From a virus: DNA of 64,000 bases. Location of the stretch: IMG/VR virus record IMGVR_UViG_3300034520_000094, positions 1 to 64,000 of that record; one strand, 5' to 3'. The notes below the pieces were generated by a model that was not told the origin of the DNA, ran no database searches, and saw only the letters and a program-made list of their open reading frames with translations. Position numbers and translations under genes: made by a program. Numbering within the stretch: position 1 is the stretch's first letter; every line of letters begins with the position of its first letter. Shown here one piece after another: positions 1-9,048 of the stretch.

Positions 1-1979
1 TTGGCAAAGGTTCGGAGTATTTGGCTAATTATACGCAAGAGATTTATAACAGCAGTGGCGCAGGCGAAAAGATGGCCACGACTATGCAAGATAACTTGGC
101 TGGGTCTCTAGAACAGTTAAATGGTTCTTTAGAAACAGCGGGTATCGCACTGGGTGAAGTGCTTACGCCTGTAATTAGAGATATTGCTGACGGTATAAGA
201 AAATTAGTAGATTGGTTTACGGCATTGGAGCCAGAAACTAAGAAAGTAATTGTAGTGTTTCTTGCTGTAGTTGCAGCAGTTGGTCCCTTGCTATTTATGA
301 TTGGTGCGCTTTTGACTGCTTTGCCCGCAATGGCTGCTGGGTGGGGAATAGTTAGTGCTGCAATGGCTCCAGTTATTGTTCCGATATTGGCTATTGTTGC
401 AGCGATAGCAGCGGTGATTGCTATTGGTGTGTTGCTGTATAAGAATTGGGACACGATAAAAGCATGGGCTGGAAAGCTATGGACTAGTATTAAAGATGGT
501 TGGGAAAGTGTGGTCGAAGGAATTAAAGGTTTCTTTAGCGGGCTTGGTGAGTGGTTCCAGAACATATGGAACGATATTTCGACTGCATTTAGCAATGGCG
601 TTACAGCTGTGGTAACATGGTTTACCAGCTTGCCAGAAAAAATAGGCACAGCTTTAGCTGGGTTATGGTCAAAGATAACAGAAGCTTTCGGTAAGATAGT
701 AGAATGGTTTGCCAGCTTACCTGAAAAGATTGGTCTTGCTCTGTCTACGTTATGGACTAAGATAACAGAGACGTTTAATCAGATAGTTGAGTTTCTTGTC
801 GGGTTGCCTGCAAAGATTGGAGAGTTTTTAGTAACGTTTTTTACTGAAACGCTTCCGTACTGGGTTGGTTATGGTATTGGCACAATGGTACGGTTAATTG
901 GAGAAGGAATTCAAGCAGTAGTTACGTTTTTTACCGAATTGCCTGGAAAAGTTGTTACGTTTCTGACTACGCTTGCTACGAACATTGCGACGTGGGCAAC
1001 GGAAGTATGGACTACAATGACGACGTGGGTTTCCAAGACAGTTACAGATGTTGTTGCATTTTTTGCAGGGTTGCCAGCTAAGATTTGGACTTGGCTAGTA
1101 GATGCAGGTAATAAGATTGTATCTTGGGGACAGAAAGCATGGACGGATGCAACGACTTGGGTATCGAAAACGATAACAAGTGTAGTTGCCTTTTTTGCTG
1201 AACTGCCTGGGAAGATATGGACTTGGTTAACGAATACCGTAACTAAGATTGTAGCTTGGGGGAATCAAGTATGGAATACAGCTACAACTTGGGTATCGAA
1301 AACAGTAACCAGTGTAGTTTCGTTCTTTGCCAGTTTGCCTGAAAAGATATGGACTTGGTTGGTAGCCGTAGTGAACAAAGTTCTCTCGTTTGGAACGAAT
1401 CTTGAAAGAGAAGCTAAGAACGCAGCTAATAAGTTATGGAATGGTTTTGTATCTATTATCAAAGGATTGCCTGGAAAAGTGTCTGAGATTTTTTGGGATG
1501 TAGTTAATGCGATTAAAAATTTTGGCAGCCGACTGTGGGATGCAGCTACGTCTATTGCATCAAATCTGTGGGAAGGGTTTAAGGATGGCCTTGGCATTCA
1601 TTCGCCTTCGTATATTGAAGTAGCAATGAAAGATATTCTGACTAGGTCTGGCGAAATGGTTAACGATATGAAAAGAACGTTCGGAGAGCTGAATCAGCTT
1701 AAAGTAAACCCACCGTCTCTGGCTGGAGTAGCATCGTCGTTGAATACTGCTATTACAGATTTGAGTGCTTCGATTGCTCCAACTGTGAACCTTGCTTATG
1801 CAGGTATGCCTACTGCTCCAGTAAGTGTGCTAGGTAAAGAATCGCCTGTGCAGAAGATTGAAGTTTATGGAGAAGTTGATGTAAAAGGTTATACGGACAA
1901 AGGCCAGTACATTGATACGCATAAGGAAATCATCAAGCAGATTGGCTTTGAGAATTTGCTTGATTATAGGAAGAAGTAA
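1..1979 (+). CDS. tail tape measure protein, C-terminal part (5' truncated by window)
   Basis: The reading frame is open from base 3, so the gene begins outside the window; the in-frame TTG near base 21 is not a real start. A tape measure protein sets tail length and is ejected at infection. The visible part has a hydrophobic stretch (about residues 75-140 of the visible frame, several Ala/Val/Ile-rich helices), then Trp-rich helical repeats with the recurring pattern LPxKI and KTVTxVVxFF, then the motif GIHSPS, which is common near the C-terminus of phage tape measure proteins. It is followed after 12 bases by distal tail genes, the normal siphovirus order. The missing N-terminal part is expected just beyond the right end of the window if the map is circular. 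Confidence 0.9.
   Translation, partial: GKGSEYLANYTQEIYNSSGAGEKMATTMQDNLAGSLEQLNGSLETAGIALGEVLTPVIRDIADGIRKLVDWFTALEPETKKVIVVFLAVVAAVGPLLFMIGALLTALPAMAAGWGIVSAAMAPVIVPILAIVAAIAAVIAIGVLLYKNWDTIKAWAGKLWTSIKDGWESVVEGIKGFFSGLGEWFQNIWNDISTAFSNGVTAVVTWFTSLPEKIGTALAGLWSKITEAFGKIVEWFASLPEKIGLALSTLWTKITETFNQIVEFLVGLPAKIGEFLVTFFTETLPYWVGYGIGTMVRLIGEGIQAVVTFFTELPGKVVTFLTTLATNIATWATEVWTTMTTWVSKTVTDVVAFFAGLPAKIWTWLVDAGNKIVSWGQKAWTDATTWVSKTITSVVAFFAELPGKIWTWLTNTVTKIVAWGNQVWNTATTWVSKTVTSVVSFFASLPEKIWTWLVAVVNKVLSFGTNLEREAKNAANKLWNGFVSIIKGLPGKVSEIFWDVVNAIKNFGSRLWDAATSIASNLWEGFKDGLGIHSPSYIEVAMKDILTRSGEMVNDMKRTFGELNQLKVNPPSLAGVASSLNTAITDLSASIAPTVNLAYAGMPTAPVSVLGKESPVQKIEVYGEVDVKGYTDKGQYIDTHKEIIKQIGFENLLDYRKK
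1020..1415 (+). repeat. three tandem 132-base repeats inside the tape measure gene
   Basis: Three consecutive units of 44 codons start at 1020, 1152 and 1284. Each begins TTWVSKT, continues with VVxFFAxLPxKIWTWL and ends with a WG/FG-containing helix. Divergence is mostly at silent or conservative sites. Shorter related units of about 29 codons (WFxSLPEKIG) lie upstream, near 618-790. Repeat number in tape measure genes is expected to scale with tail length. Confidence 0.85.
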
Positions 1980-1991
1980 GGAGGTAGAGCG

Positions 1992-2351
1992 GTGGACGAC
2001 AAATTGACAACGTTAGATGATGTAGAAGTGCCTGGAATCCTCCATGCTGCGAATAGAAATGTAGAGCAAAAGAAGATTGTGTCAATTTTGTTAAGTGGCT
2101 TTCCGCTAGTCCAGACGATTGGGAATCCTGTAACAAGGTTTGAGATTGAGTTTTATGCTATTATGGAAGGCCGAGTTGTTTTAGATGATTTGTGTAGTAG
2201 CGGAGCAGAGTTCAAGCTGTTGTACCATGATAAAGTGTATAGAGGGTTTATAGAAGATGCAAGCATACAGTGGACACAGTTGCGCTTTACGAAAGGACGG
2301 GACTGGGCTGAAGGGAAGTTTAAGTTCTTAGTAACTGAGGTATTGGTATGA
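1992..2351 (+). CDS. distal tail protein, unassigned (119 aa)
   Basis: GTG start at 1992, preceded by AAGGAGG at 1978-1984. The product is a 119-residue, mixed alpha/beta soluble protein without signal or membrane segments. I do not recognise a family. Its position directly after the tape measure gene and its 4-base ATGA overlap with the next gene suggest a small distal-tail or hub-adaptor protein made in stoichiometric coupling with its neighbour. Confidence 0.75.
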   Translation: MDDKLTTLDDVEVPGILHAANRNVEQKKIVSILLSGFPLVQTIGNPVTRFEIEFYAIMEGRVVLDDLCSSGAEFKLLYHDKVYRGFIEDASIQWTQLRFTKGRDWAEGKFKFLVTEVLV

Positions 2352-3634
2352 GACAGATTTCAGCTGCTATGAAAGAACGTTTGCTAAGCACGCAGCAAAC
2401 ATTGTATGCAAATGCGAACCCATGGATGGAAGTACGGCTCTTACGGCAAAAGCTTCCGATTCAAGATAAGAAATATTGGCAAGAGTCCATTGTAGCTCCT
2501 GTAGATTGTACTGCGTCCTCAGTTGCTATAAGAAAACAAAGTGTTTTAAGGCCGCCTGATATAGCTTATGTTGCTTATGTGCACAATAGTACTTTGTATG
2601 TAAAGCAGGCAGCCATACGATATCCGATTAGTCACATGTATTGGGAACTTGTTGAAGAGATTCCGAATGTGCTGGCATGTGCTCTTGATTTTGACGGAAT
2701 GTTTAAGCGGACTGCAAGTCCAGCGGTTTCAGAAATAATAGTTGAGTTTGAAACGGACGAAACTCCGTATTTGTTTTATTTGACGACTGATAATCAGCTG
2801 ATGTATGGATTGCTTGGCTCAGAATACGAAGAGCTTGCTGGAAATGTAGAAACAGTAGATGTAATACGAGGAATTGCTTCGGAGAATGAAGATGTGAATC
2901 AAGGCTTGCTTGTTTTCTATGCTGTTGATGGTAGTGTGTATTATAACAGCTTGATTGATGGAGTATGGCAAGGTCAGCAACCAGTTAGTATTGCTCCGAC
3001 AGATGTAGTAGCGATACGAGCTACTCGTACAGTAGATTGGCGTATTGTTTTGCATGTAACGGATAGTACAGGTGCTTTGTATGAAGTGTTTACGAAACCG
3101 TATGTAAGTGGCTGGGCTGGTCGTGATTATTTGACTGCAAGAGCATTGCTGGATGTCTCTACAATGGAAGTAGTATATCGTGATGCACAGTCAGACAATG
3201 AACATGTAAGTGTAGCAGCTGACATGGCTATTACAATTTTGTGGGGAGCTGACCAGACCATTAAAGTAGCTGAAAATGTAGACGATGGTACTGGAAACTT
3301 TGGCTATAAGGTTAAGTTAGAATGGGATTATCCGATTTCAAACGTAATGGAGCAGACGTTAGCTTTCACGCTAGAAGATAGTGCTGAGCATGTGTTTACG
3401 CAAACTGGAATAGCACAGATAAGTGATAGGGTTATTGAAGTTACATTTAAGAATTTCAATAATGCTGTTGGTGAATGCACGGTAAGGTATACGCCTGGGA
3501 CGCTGCTTGGTGAAGCTGGCCAATTATTGGGACCTGCAAGTAAGACGTTTATGCCTGTTGGATTAGTTCCGTTTGAAGTAATCCCGCCAGTGCCCATCAG
3601 CATAGAGAACACGCAAGACTGGAGTGTTGATTGA
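2348..3634 (+). CDS. distal tail / baseplate protein, unassigned (428 aa)
   Basis: ATG start overlaps the previous stop (ATGA), implying translational coupling. The 428-residue product is beta-rich, with many short strands separated by acidic loops, typical of receptor-proximal tail components; it has no signal peptide. The phrase YLTARALLDVSTMEV and repeated V-x-V strands suggest sandwich domains in the C-terminal half. No catalytic motif was seen. In siphovirus order this slot is occupied by Dit/Tal-type proteins, but sequence alone does not let me name it as either. Confidence 0.75.
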   Translation: MRQISAAMKERLLSTQQTLYANANPWMEVRLLRQKLPIQDKKYWQESIVAPVDCTASSVAIRKQSVLRPPDIAYVAYVHNSTLYVKQAAIRYPISHMYWELVEEIPNVLACALDFDGMFKRTASPAVSEIIVEFETDETPYLFYLTTDNQLMYGLLGSEYEELAGNVETVDVIRGIASENEDVNQGLLVFYAVDGSVYYNSLIDGVWQGQQPVSIAPTDVVAIRATRTVDWRIVLHVTDSTGALYEVFTKPYVSGWAGRDYLTARALLDVSTMEVVYRDAQSDNEHVSVAADMAITILWGADQTIKVAENVDDGTGNFGYKVKLEWDYPISNVMEQTLAFTLEDSAEHVFTQTGIAQISDRVIEVTFKNFNNAVGECTVRYTPGTLLGEAGQLLGPASKTFMPVGLVPFEVIPPVPISIENTQDWSVD

Positions 3635-3635
3635 T

Positions 3636-4610
3636 ATGAGCATTTTCGATTATCAGGCTTCGATTAAGATTACGTTTGATAAGCCGATTTTGACGAATCC
3701 AGAAGTTGTGATAGGAACAGAATATTATGTTCCTGTACCGTTATTGCTGCCAGTAATTCCGATTGGTCTAGGAACATGGTCAGGTAGTTCTCCGTTGTCA
3801 AGAGTATTTGATAATAATACAGCTACGTATGGATATGTGTCTGGAACTTATCCGTTTGCAGCAGGAATAAATTTTAGAGAGGTAGTTCCGATTAGTGTAG
3901 TTAGACTTTATGTTGCTGATAGCAGCGGACCAAAAGATTATCAAGTTCAGTATAGTGATGATGGGTCAACTTGGAATACAATAGCTTCTGGACAGTTTAC
4001 GACTACTGTAGGATGGCAGACTGTAGAATTTGCTGAAGAAAGCCATCAGTATTGGCGATTGCTCTTTACGTCAAGCTGGACTGGAGGAACATATGCTTAT
4101 GTGTATGAAGTTGTTTTTTGTACTATAAGAAATGTATATGATGTAGCCGCTTGGACGGTAACTGGGCAAGAGTATAAGTATCGGCCTGGAACAGACGTAA
4201 TAGACGAAACATATACTGTCCGAAAAGTAACGAAAGCACCTGATAATATGTCGGTTACGCTATGGCTTGATTTGAAGGATAGAATGACAGACCCGTATGG
4301 ACCAGTAACTGTTTCGTATAGTAAAATACTAGGAAATTTAGCTGGCGATTTTGATTCAGCTGTAGAAGATTTTACGCTTCAGTTTACGCCGACGAATATT
4401 GTTCCGTATAGCCAGCCACATGTTTCGGATAATGTATCGGCAAGAGGAAAAATGACAGTGTCTACGATGGAAGTTACGTATAAGTATATACCGTCAGAGT
4501 CAGACACGTTTTTAGTTTTAGATTTAGATAACCAGTATATGAAGGAAAACATATCAGCACAGGCCAAGATGACTGTAGCTGTAACAAAAGTTGGCGATTT
4601 GCCACTGTAA
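3636..4610 (+). CDS. tail protein with discoidin (F5/8 type C)-like carbohydrate-binding domain
   Basis: I place the start at the ATG at 3636 because the SD-like GACTGGAG at 3617-3624 is better spaced for it than for the upstream in-frame GTG at 3624. Residues about 60-170 look like an F5/8 type C (discoidin) jelly-roll: a PISVVRLYVADSSGPKDY strand pair, then VQYSDDGSTWNTI, then YWRLLFTSSWTGG and a final EVVFC strand. This fold binds carbohydrates in many surface proteins. The rest is beta-rich and includes the phrase MTVSTMEVTYKY, close to a phrase in the preceding gene. Probable role: host glycan contact at the tail tip. Confidence 0.75.
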   Translation: MSIFDYQASIKITFDKPILTNPEVVIGTEYYVPVPLLLPVIPIGLGTWSGSSPLSRVFDNNTATYGYVSGTYPFAAGINFREVVPISVVRLYVADSSGPKDYQVQYSDDGSTWNTIASGQFTTTVGWQTVEFAEESHQYWRLLFTSSWTGGTYAYVYEVVFCTIRNVYDVAAWTVTGQEYKYRPGTDVIDETYTVRKVTKAPDNMSVTLWLDLKDRMTDPYGPVTVSYSKILGNLAGDFDSAVEDFTLQFTPTNIVPYSQPHVSDNVSARGKMTVSTMEVTYKYIPSESDTFLVLDLDNQYMKENISAQAKMTVAVTKVGDLPL

Positions 4611-4622
4611 GGAGGAAGTAAT

Positions 4623-4964
4623 ATGTTGTATCAAGATATGCAGACCTTTGTTAGAAGGATAAATGATGATGGAACGGTTGCTGATATTCCGAAGGATATA
4701 GCTAATGCAGACTACCAAGAATACATTAAGACTGTTCCCTTAGAAAGAAGGATTGCGACACCGACAGAAGATGAACTTAGTAATATTAGTTTGAGAGCTA
4801 TGTTGGCCGAAGTGCTTGAAGGTATTGGGATTACTGAAGCATATGCTACACTAGTTATTTTGAAAAAGAGGAAGCTTGGGTCAGTCCCAGAAAAATGGCG
4901 AAGCGATGTGCGAAGTATAGTAGCTCGTATTGCTTCAGACAATGAAATAAGTGAGGTAGAGTAA
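4623..4964 (+). CDS. tail-region hypothetical protein (113 aa)
   Basis: Start supported by AAGGAGGAAG at 4609-4618. A 113-residue, charged, helix-rich protein without cysteine or membrane segments. The second half (RAMLAEVLEGIGITEAY, then KKRKLGSVPEKW) is amphipathic helix. It lies between the discoidin-like protein and the large fibre and is separated from the latter by only one base, so it may be a fibre chaperone or linker; this is inference from position. Confidence 0.65.
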   Translation: MLYQDMQTFVRRINDDGTVADIPKDIANADYQEYIKTVPLERRIATPTEDELSNISLRAMLAEVLEGIGITEAYATLVILKKRKLGSVPEKWRSDVRSIVARIASDNEISEVE

Positions 4965-4965
4965 T

Positions 4966-6972
4966 ATGTCAACTAAGACAAAGTTAGAGGCAAAGGCCAG
5001 TATTCATAATAGATTTGATATTTATGTCGGAGATAAACAAGTAGCGTACGCTGAGAACATTGTTTTGAATCAATTGTATAATAGATTATGTGCCAGAAGT
5101 TCGTATTTTGTAAATATTCATTTTGGTACTGGTACTGGAACTCTATCGGCAACAAGAACATCGCTATTTGCACATCTTGGAACTAAAGCAGCTGTAGATG
5201 ATGCTATGTCCAAAGTTTTGCCGACTTCATGGTGGAGACGGAAAATTGTTTTGAATCCAGAAGAATATGTAGGTGCTGCTTTGTCAGAAGTAGGAATAGC
5301 GTACGGTTCAACAAGTACGAACTTAGTAACGCATGCTTTGATTAAGGATATGAATGGCAATCCGATTACGTTGGTTAAAACAGCAGTAGATGTAGTAACA
5401 ATTTATGCTACTGTATTTGTAACGTTTTCGACTACTAATGAAAATCTTAGTTTTGTTGGATTGCCAAACAATAATCCGTTAGTGAATTATCTTGTTGGTG
5501 GAACAGCATTTCCTAGCATAGCTTTCTTTACTGGTCAAGCAACTACTCCAAGTGTAATAGCTTGTACTAGTCCTGTAATTGATGATGTCGTATTTACGTC
5601 TGCTACACTTTCTTTAACTACAGATATAGCAAATAAAAAGTTTTCAACTAATGTATTGAGGATTGCTGTTGAACAGTCTAATGCACATATTGCAGAGATA
5701 GGACTTGGAAAGTCTGATACACGTCCGATTTTTAGACTGAGACTTCCAGCACCTGGTATCTATGATGGCTTAGAATTATCTGATGTTCCAGTAGGTTCTG
5801 GTGATGGAAGCACTGTTACATTTGAGCTTCCAAGTAATAATATTGCACCTGCAACTGTTGTAGTTAAAGTAGATGGAGTAGAAACGCCTGTTACAAAAAC
5901 AGCTATAAATAAAGCTATAAATTTTAGGAATCGGGCTACAATTCCGACAAGTTTATCTGTGCATGATATTTCAGCAGATGGAACAGTAATAGCTTATGTT
6001 CCAGAAGGTGATAGTACTCAAATCAGATTGTGCGGAGTTGACGATGATGTTATAACGCTCCTTCAACAAATTTATGTTCCTGAATCTATCAGTAGTTGTG
6101 CATTGTCTGCCGATGGAAGTGTACTTATAGTTGGCTTACAAGCTTCGCCATATGTAGCAACGTATAAAAGGACTGATGGAGTATGGATAAAACTCCCAGC
6201 GCCTGGAACTATTTTACAATCATATTGTAGTAGTGTAGCTGTAAGTGCAGATGGTCTTGTTATAGCTTGTTGCAGCCCTACTCCTGCTGAAATCAAATCG
6301 TATGACTGGAATGGCACAGAGTGGATAGTCCGAGCAAATCCACCAAGCATTTTATATGGAATGAATAGAATAGCGTTAGATGCTGATGGAAATGTGCTTG
6401 CGGTATCAGTTGCATATTATAGCAATAAAGGTGTGCTTGTTTGGGACTGGGATGGAAGTACGTATACGTTGAGAGTAGACCCACCTTCTTTGCCGTCTGG
6501 CGGGCAGTGTTATGCTGCATATTTGTCGAATGACGGAACAATCTATGCCTGTACTAGAGATGGTTTTGCACACGTTTGGGATTGGCATGGAAGTTCATGG
6601 ACTAAGCGTGCACAAGCTCCTGGAATGGTAAATGCATCATATCATAATGCACATTTATCGTCTGATGGGCTTATTATGGTTTGTGGTATGAAAATTTACG
6701 ATTGGATAAATAATGCATGGGTATTACGAACAGGCGGAAAGACATATAACTTTTCTGATACTGACCCACGTATTGCTCGTGATGCACTAAATTTAATAGT
6801 TTCTTATTATGGAGTGTTCGATATTGCTAACAGGTCGCTTAAAGTTACGTTTGCTTCGCCACCAGCCGCTGGTGCAGTAATCACGGCCGACTATACAGTT
6901 AACGGAATTCATAAAACGGCTCAGAGAGTAATTGATTTGTATGCAGAGATAGCTTTTGGCGAAGTAGTATAG
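4966..6972 (+). CDS. tail fibre / receptor-binding protein with nested WD40-like beta-propeller
   Basis: ATG at 4966 with a GAGGT SD. The 668-residue product has an N-terminal tail-attachment part (residues 1-265, DIYVGDKQVAYAENIV, a pattern seen at the start of phage fibre proteins), then a sandwich module opening with GSGDGSTVTFELP and KVDGVETP. Residues about 325-610 hold at least five blades of the type SADGxVxAxxxxx-YxWxGxxW (SADGTVIA, SADGSVLI, SADGLVIA, DADGNVLAV, SNDGTIYA, SSDGLIMV), a beta-propeller. The sandwich module then resumes with TFASPPAAGAVITADYTV. The propeller therefore seems inserted into the sandwich. Probable function is receptor recognition. Confidence 0.75.
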   Translation: MSTKTKLEAKASIHNRFDIYVGDKQVAYAENIVLNQLYNRLCARSSYFVNIHFGTGTGTLSATRTSLFAHLGTKAAVDDAMSKVLPTSWWRRKIVLNPEEYVGAALSEVGIAYGSTSTNLVTHALIKDMNGNPITLVKTAVDVVTIYATVFVTFSTTNENLSFVGLPNNNPLVNYLVGGTAFPSIAFFTGQATTPSVIACTSPVIDDVVFTSATLSLTTDIANKKFSTNVLRIAVEQSNAHIAEIGLGKSDTRPIFRLRLPAPGIYDGLELSDVPVGSGDGSTVTFELPSNNIAPATVVVKVDGVETPVTKTAINKAINFRNRATIPTSLSVHDISADGTVIAYVPEGDSTQIRLCGVDDDVITLLQQIYVPESISSCALSADGSVLIVGLQASPYVATYKRTDGVWIKLPAPGTILQSYCSSVAVSADGLVIACCSPTPAEIKSYDWNGTEWIVRANPPSILYGMNRIALDADGNVLAVSVAYYSNKGVLVWDWDGSTYTLRVDPPSLPSGGQCYAAYLSNDGTIYACTRDGFAHVWDWHGSSWTKRAQAPGMVNASYHNAHLSSDGLIMVCGMKIYDWINNAWVLRTGGKTYNFSDTDPRIARDALNLIVSYYGVFDIANRSLKVTFASPPAAGAVITADYTVNGIHKTAQRVIDLYAEIAFGEVV

Positions 6973-6989
6973 TAGCTATAGTATAGCTA
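6973..6989. promoter_or_regulatory. 17-bp palindrome between tail fibre and hub genes
   Basis: TAGCTATA-G-TATAGCTA is a perfect 8-bp inverted repeat around one central base, in the 33-base gap between two late genes. A related GCTATAGC core occurs near 11448, just before the late terminator. It could be an operator, an RNA hairpin or chance in AT-rich sequence. Confidence 0.4.
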
Positions 6990-7005
6990 GAAAGAAGGTA
7001 GATGG

Positions 7006-8913
7006 ATGGAGCTGGTCTGGGATTTTGCAAGAAAGATAGATACAGCAGGAGTAGGAGGAAATACAACTTCTTATTTTGATACGTCATGCCAAGCTTTCTA
7101 TACTGATGGAGGGTATATTAAGACTCAAGTAGGAAATGTTGCTTTTGGGCAATGGCAAGACACTGACTATGGTCCTGAAGTAATTATCAGTAATGCTGGA
7201 TATGATTGTTTGGATATCGAGCACCATTATAATGGTTCAGTTTATGGCTCTGCAAAGAAGTCTGAAAGTACAGTATTTTTAGTCTATGACTATATGATGG
7301 ATTTGTCTGGTTGGCTCACAGAAGGAGAGTGGGTAGAGCAGCCAGATAATCCGATAAAGGCGGGTTCGGTAACTATCAGAAATGCAGACATAAGCAGAAT
7401 GATGGATGCTAATTTTTCGATATTTGCTCCTGGCTCGAGAGTTGTACTTCGGTTCAGGATAGGGGATTCTGAGTATTATGATATAGGAACGTTTTTCTTG
7501 ACTTCTGCTCCGTATGATGAACTGGCTGAGACATTTACGTTAAGCGGAAGAAATAGAATTGGACAGTTCTTAGCTGAGCAGACTTTTGACGAATTGACCA
7601 GCTTGAACACGACTATAAGCATGGCTGTAAAAGCTATTATGAATCATGCTGGACTGTCTGAAAATGAATATGTTGTAGAAGAAGATGAAGCAACAGTTCA
7701 AGCCAGCTTTGAGCCAGACCAGACTTTGATGGATGGATTAACGAAGTTGATTGCAGTGTTTGACTGGGTTATGGACGATTTGCCGAATGGCGATATCATT
7801 GTTGGTTCAAGAACGTTTGTTAGAACGTATAAGCTGACGGCTGTGTATGAATTTACTAGAAATACGGATATAGTTTCGATGCCAGCAACCAGAAGTATGG
7901 ACGGTGTGTATACGAGAGTTTGCGTACGAAGAGAAGTTCCTGCAAGACAGGTTTATGTTAATGTTCCATATTATGATTCATGGTTTCTCGGGTCGCATAA
8001 GACGTATCATATCAAAGTTGATGATAATGTATCTGACGCACAGATGGATGCAATGGCCACAACCGTAGCAAGTGAGCTTCAGTATATGGGCATTGTTGAG
8101 CAGGTGTATAGTCCGTTCAGACCTTGGCTTCAGATTGGAGATGTTGCTAAGTTAACTGGTGGAGAGGATGAACGTATAGTTGGGATTATCTCGAACTTAA
8201 AACATACGTTCGGGCCAGAGTCTGGCTTTTTTACAGAGATTTCTGTAACGTCTGGTGGGGAAATCTCCAATCCTGATAATCCTGCCATGATAGCATCTCG
8301 TTTTGCTGGAAAACTGGGTGGAGCTAATCGTGAAAAACGATTGGTTGACTACTTGCAGCAGAGTTCTGCGAATACAGGTGGGTCTGTTTCTGGCTATGGC
8401 GGCGGTGGTGGAGAAGACGGACTGTCAGCTTATGAGATATGGCGGTCGCTAGGAAATACTGGAACTGAAGAAGACTTTATTCGTTCCTTGTCTGGACTAG
8501 TTACACGTGTATCGTTATCGACAGACCAAGATGTAGGTATTGATACATGGACAGTTTTAAGCTGGGACACAGAAGTGATTGATGATGCTGGGGCGTATTC
8601 GTCCAGTTATCCGACACGAATTACTGTTCCGACAGGAAAGACTCGTGTATGCCTGAAAGCTTTTGTACCATTTACTGCTGACGCTACAGGAATACGTTAT
8701 GCACAGATAAGGAAAGGAACTGATGATAATCCAGTTAATATCACGACAGCACTTGCAAGTGCGGAATCTGGGTTAATGCTGGATTCTGGCTGGTTGGAAT
8801 GCGAAGCTGGAGAGTATTTTGAGGTTCTTGCCAATGCTGGAACATCAGGTGCAGACGTTTTGGGAGCAAATTCATGGGGTGGTCCTGCATGGTTTGAGGC
8901 CAGCTTCCTGTAA
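7006..8913 (+). CDS. tail hub (T4 gp27/XkdQ-like) with C-terminal adhesion-type domain
   Basis: Two ATGs (7002, 7006) follow AAAGAAGG; the frame uses 7006. Residues about 85-430 resemble the T4 gp27/Tal-like hub: SVTIRNADISRMMD, RVVLRFRIGD, IGTFFLTSAPYD, TFTLSGRNRIG, DWVMDDLPNGDIIVGSR and GDVAKLTGGEDERIVGII are typical strand-loop signatures of phage tail-hub proteins. A Gly-rich hinge (residues about 465-475, SGYGGGGGEDG) leads into GLSAYEIWRSLGNTGTEEDF, a linker often found before phage receptor-binding domains. The last 140 residues are a beta-sandwich, perhaps C1q/TNF-like. Probable role: closes the tail tube and contacts the cell surface. Confidence 0.75.
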   Translation: MELVWDFARKIDTAGVGGNTTSYFDTSCQAFYTDGGYIKTQVGNVAFGQWQDTDYGPEVIISNAGYDCLDIEHHYNGSVYGSAKKSESTVFLVYDYMMDLSGWLTEGEWVEQPDNPIKAGSVTIRNADISRMMDANFSIFAPGSRVVLRFRIGDSEYYDIGTFFLTSAPYDELAETFTLSGRNRIGQFLAEQTFDELTSLNTTISMAVKAIMNHAGLSENEYVVEEDEATVQASFEPDQTLMDGLTKLIAVFDWVMDDLPNGDIIVGSRTFVRTYKLTAVYEFTRNTDIVSMPATRSMDGVYTRVCVRREVPARQVYVNVPYYDSWFLGSHKTYHIKVDDNVSDAQMDAMATTVASELQYMGIVEQVYSPFRPWLQIGDVAKLTGGEDERIVGIISNLKHTFGPESGFFTEISVTSGGEISNPDNPAMIASRFAGKLGGANREKRLVDYLQQSSANTGGSVSGYGGGGGEDGLSAYEIWRSLGNTGTEEDFIRSLSGLVTRVSLSTDQDVGIDTWTVLSWDTEVIDDAGAYSSSYPTRITVPTGKTRVCLKAFVPFTADATGIRYAQIRKGTDDNPVNITTALASAESGLMLDSGWLECEAGEYFEVLANAGTSGADVLGANSWGGPAWFEASFL

Positions 8914-8992
8914 ACTAGACTGACGGCTTTGCATATAGTAATAGTAATGGACAGGACAAGAAAAGGCGGGATGGATATGAAGAAATAAATAG

Positions 8993-9030
8993 AGCATGCA
9001 GGAAATAACGATGATGTTCTTCTGCATGCT
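8993..9030 (+). other. perfect 9-bp stem inverted repeat in hub/GAF-gene gap
   Basis: AGCATGCAG (8993-9001) and CTGCATGCT (9022-9030) are perfectly complementary, with a 20-base loop, in the 135-base gap between two late genes. No T-run follows, so it is not a simple intrinsic terminator; it may be an RNA-processing or stability hairpin ahead of the lysis genes, whose first GTG lies 19 bases downstream. Nothing else was seen in this gap. Confidence 0.45.
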
Positions 9031-9048
9031 ATTAGAGGGGGACATCGA

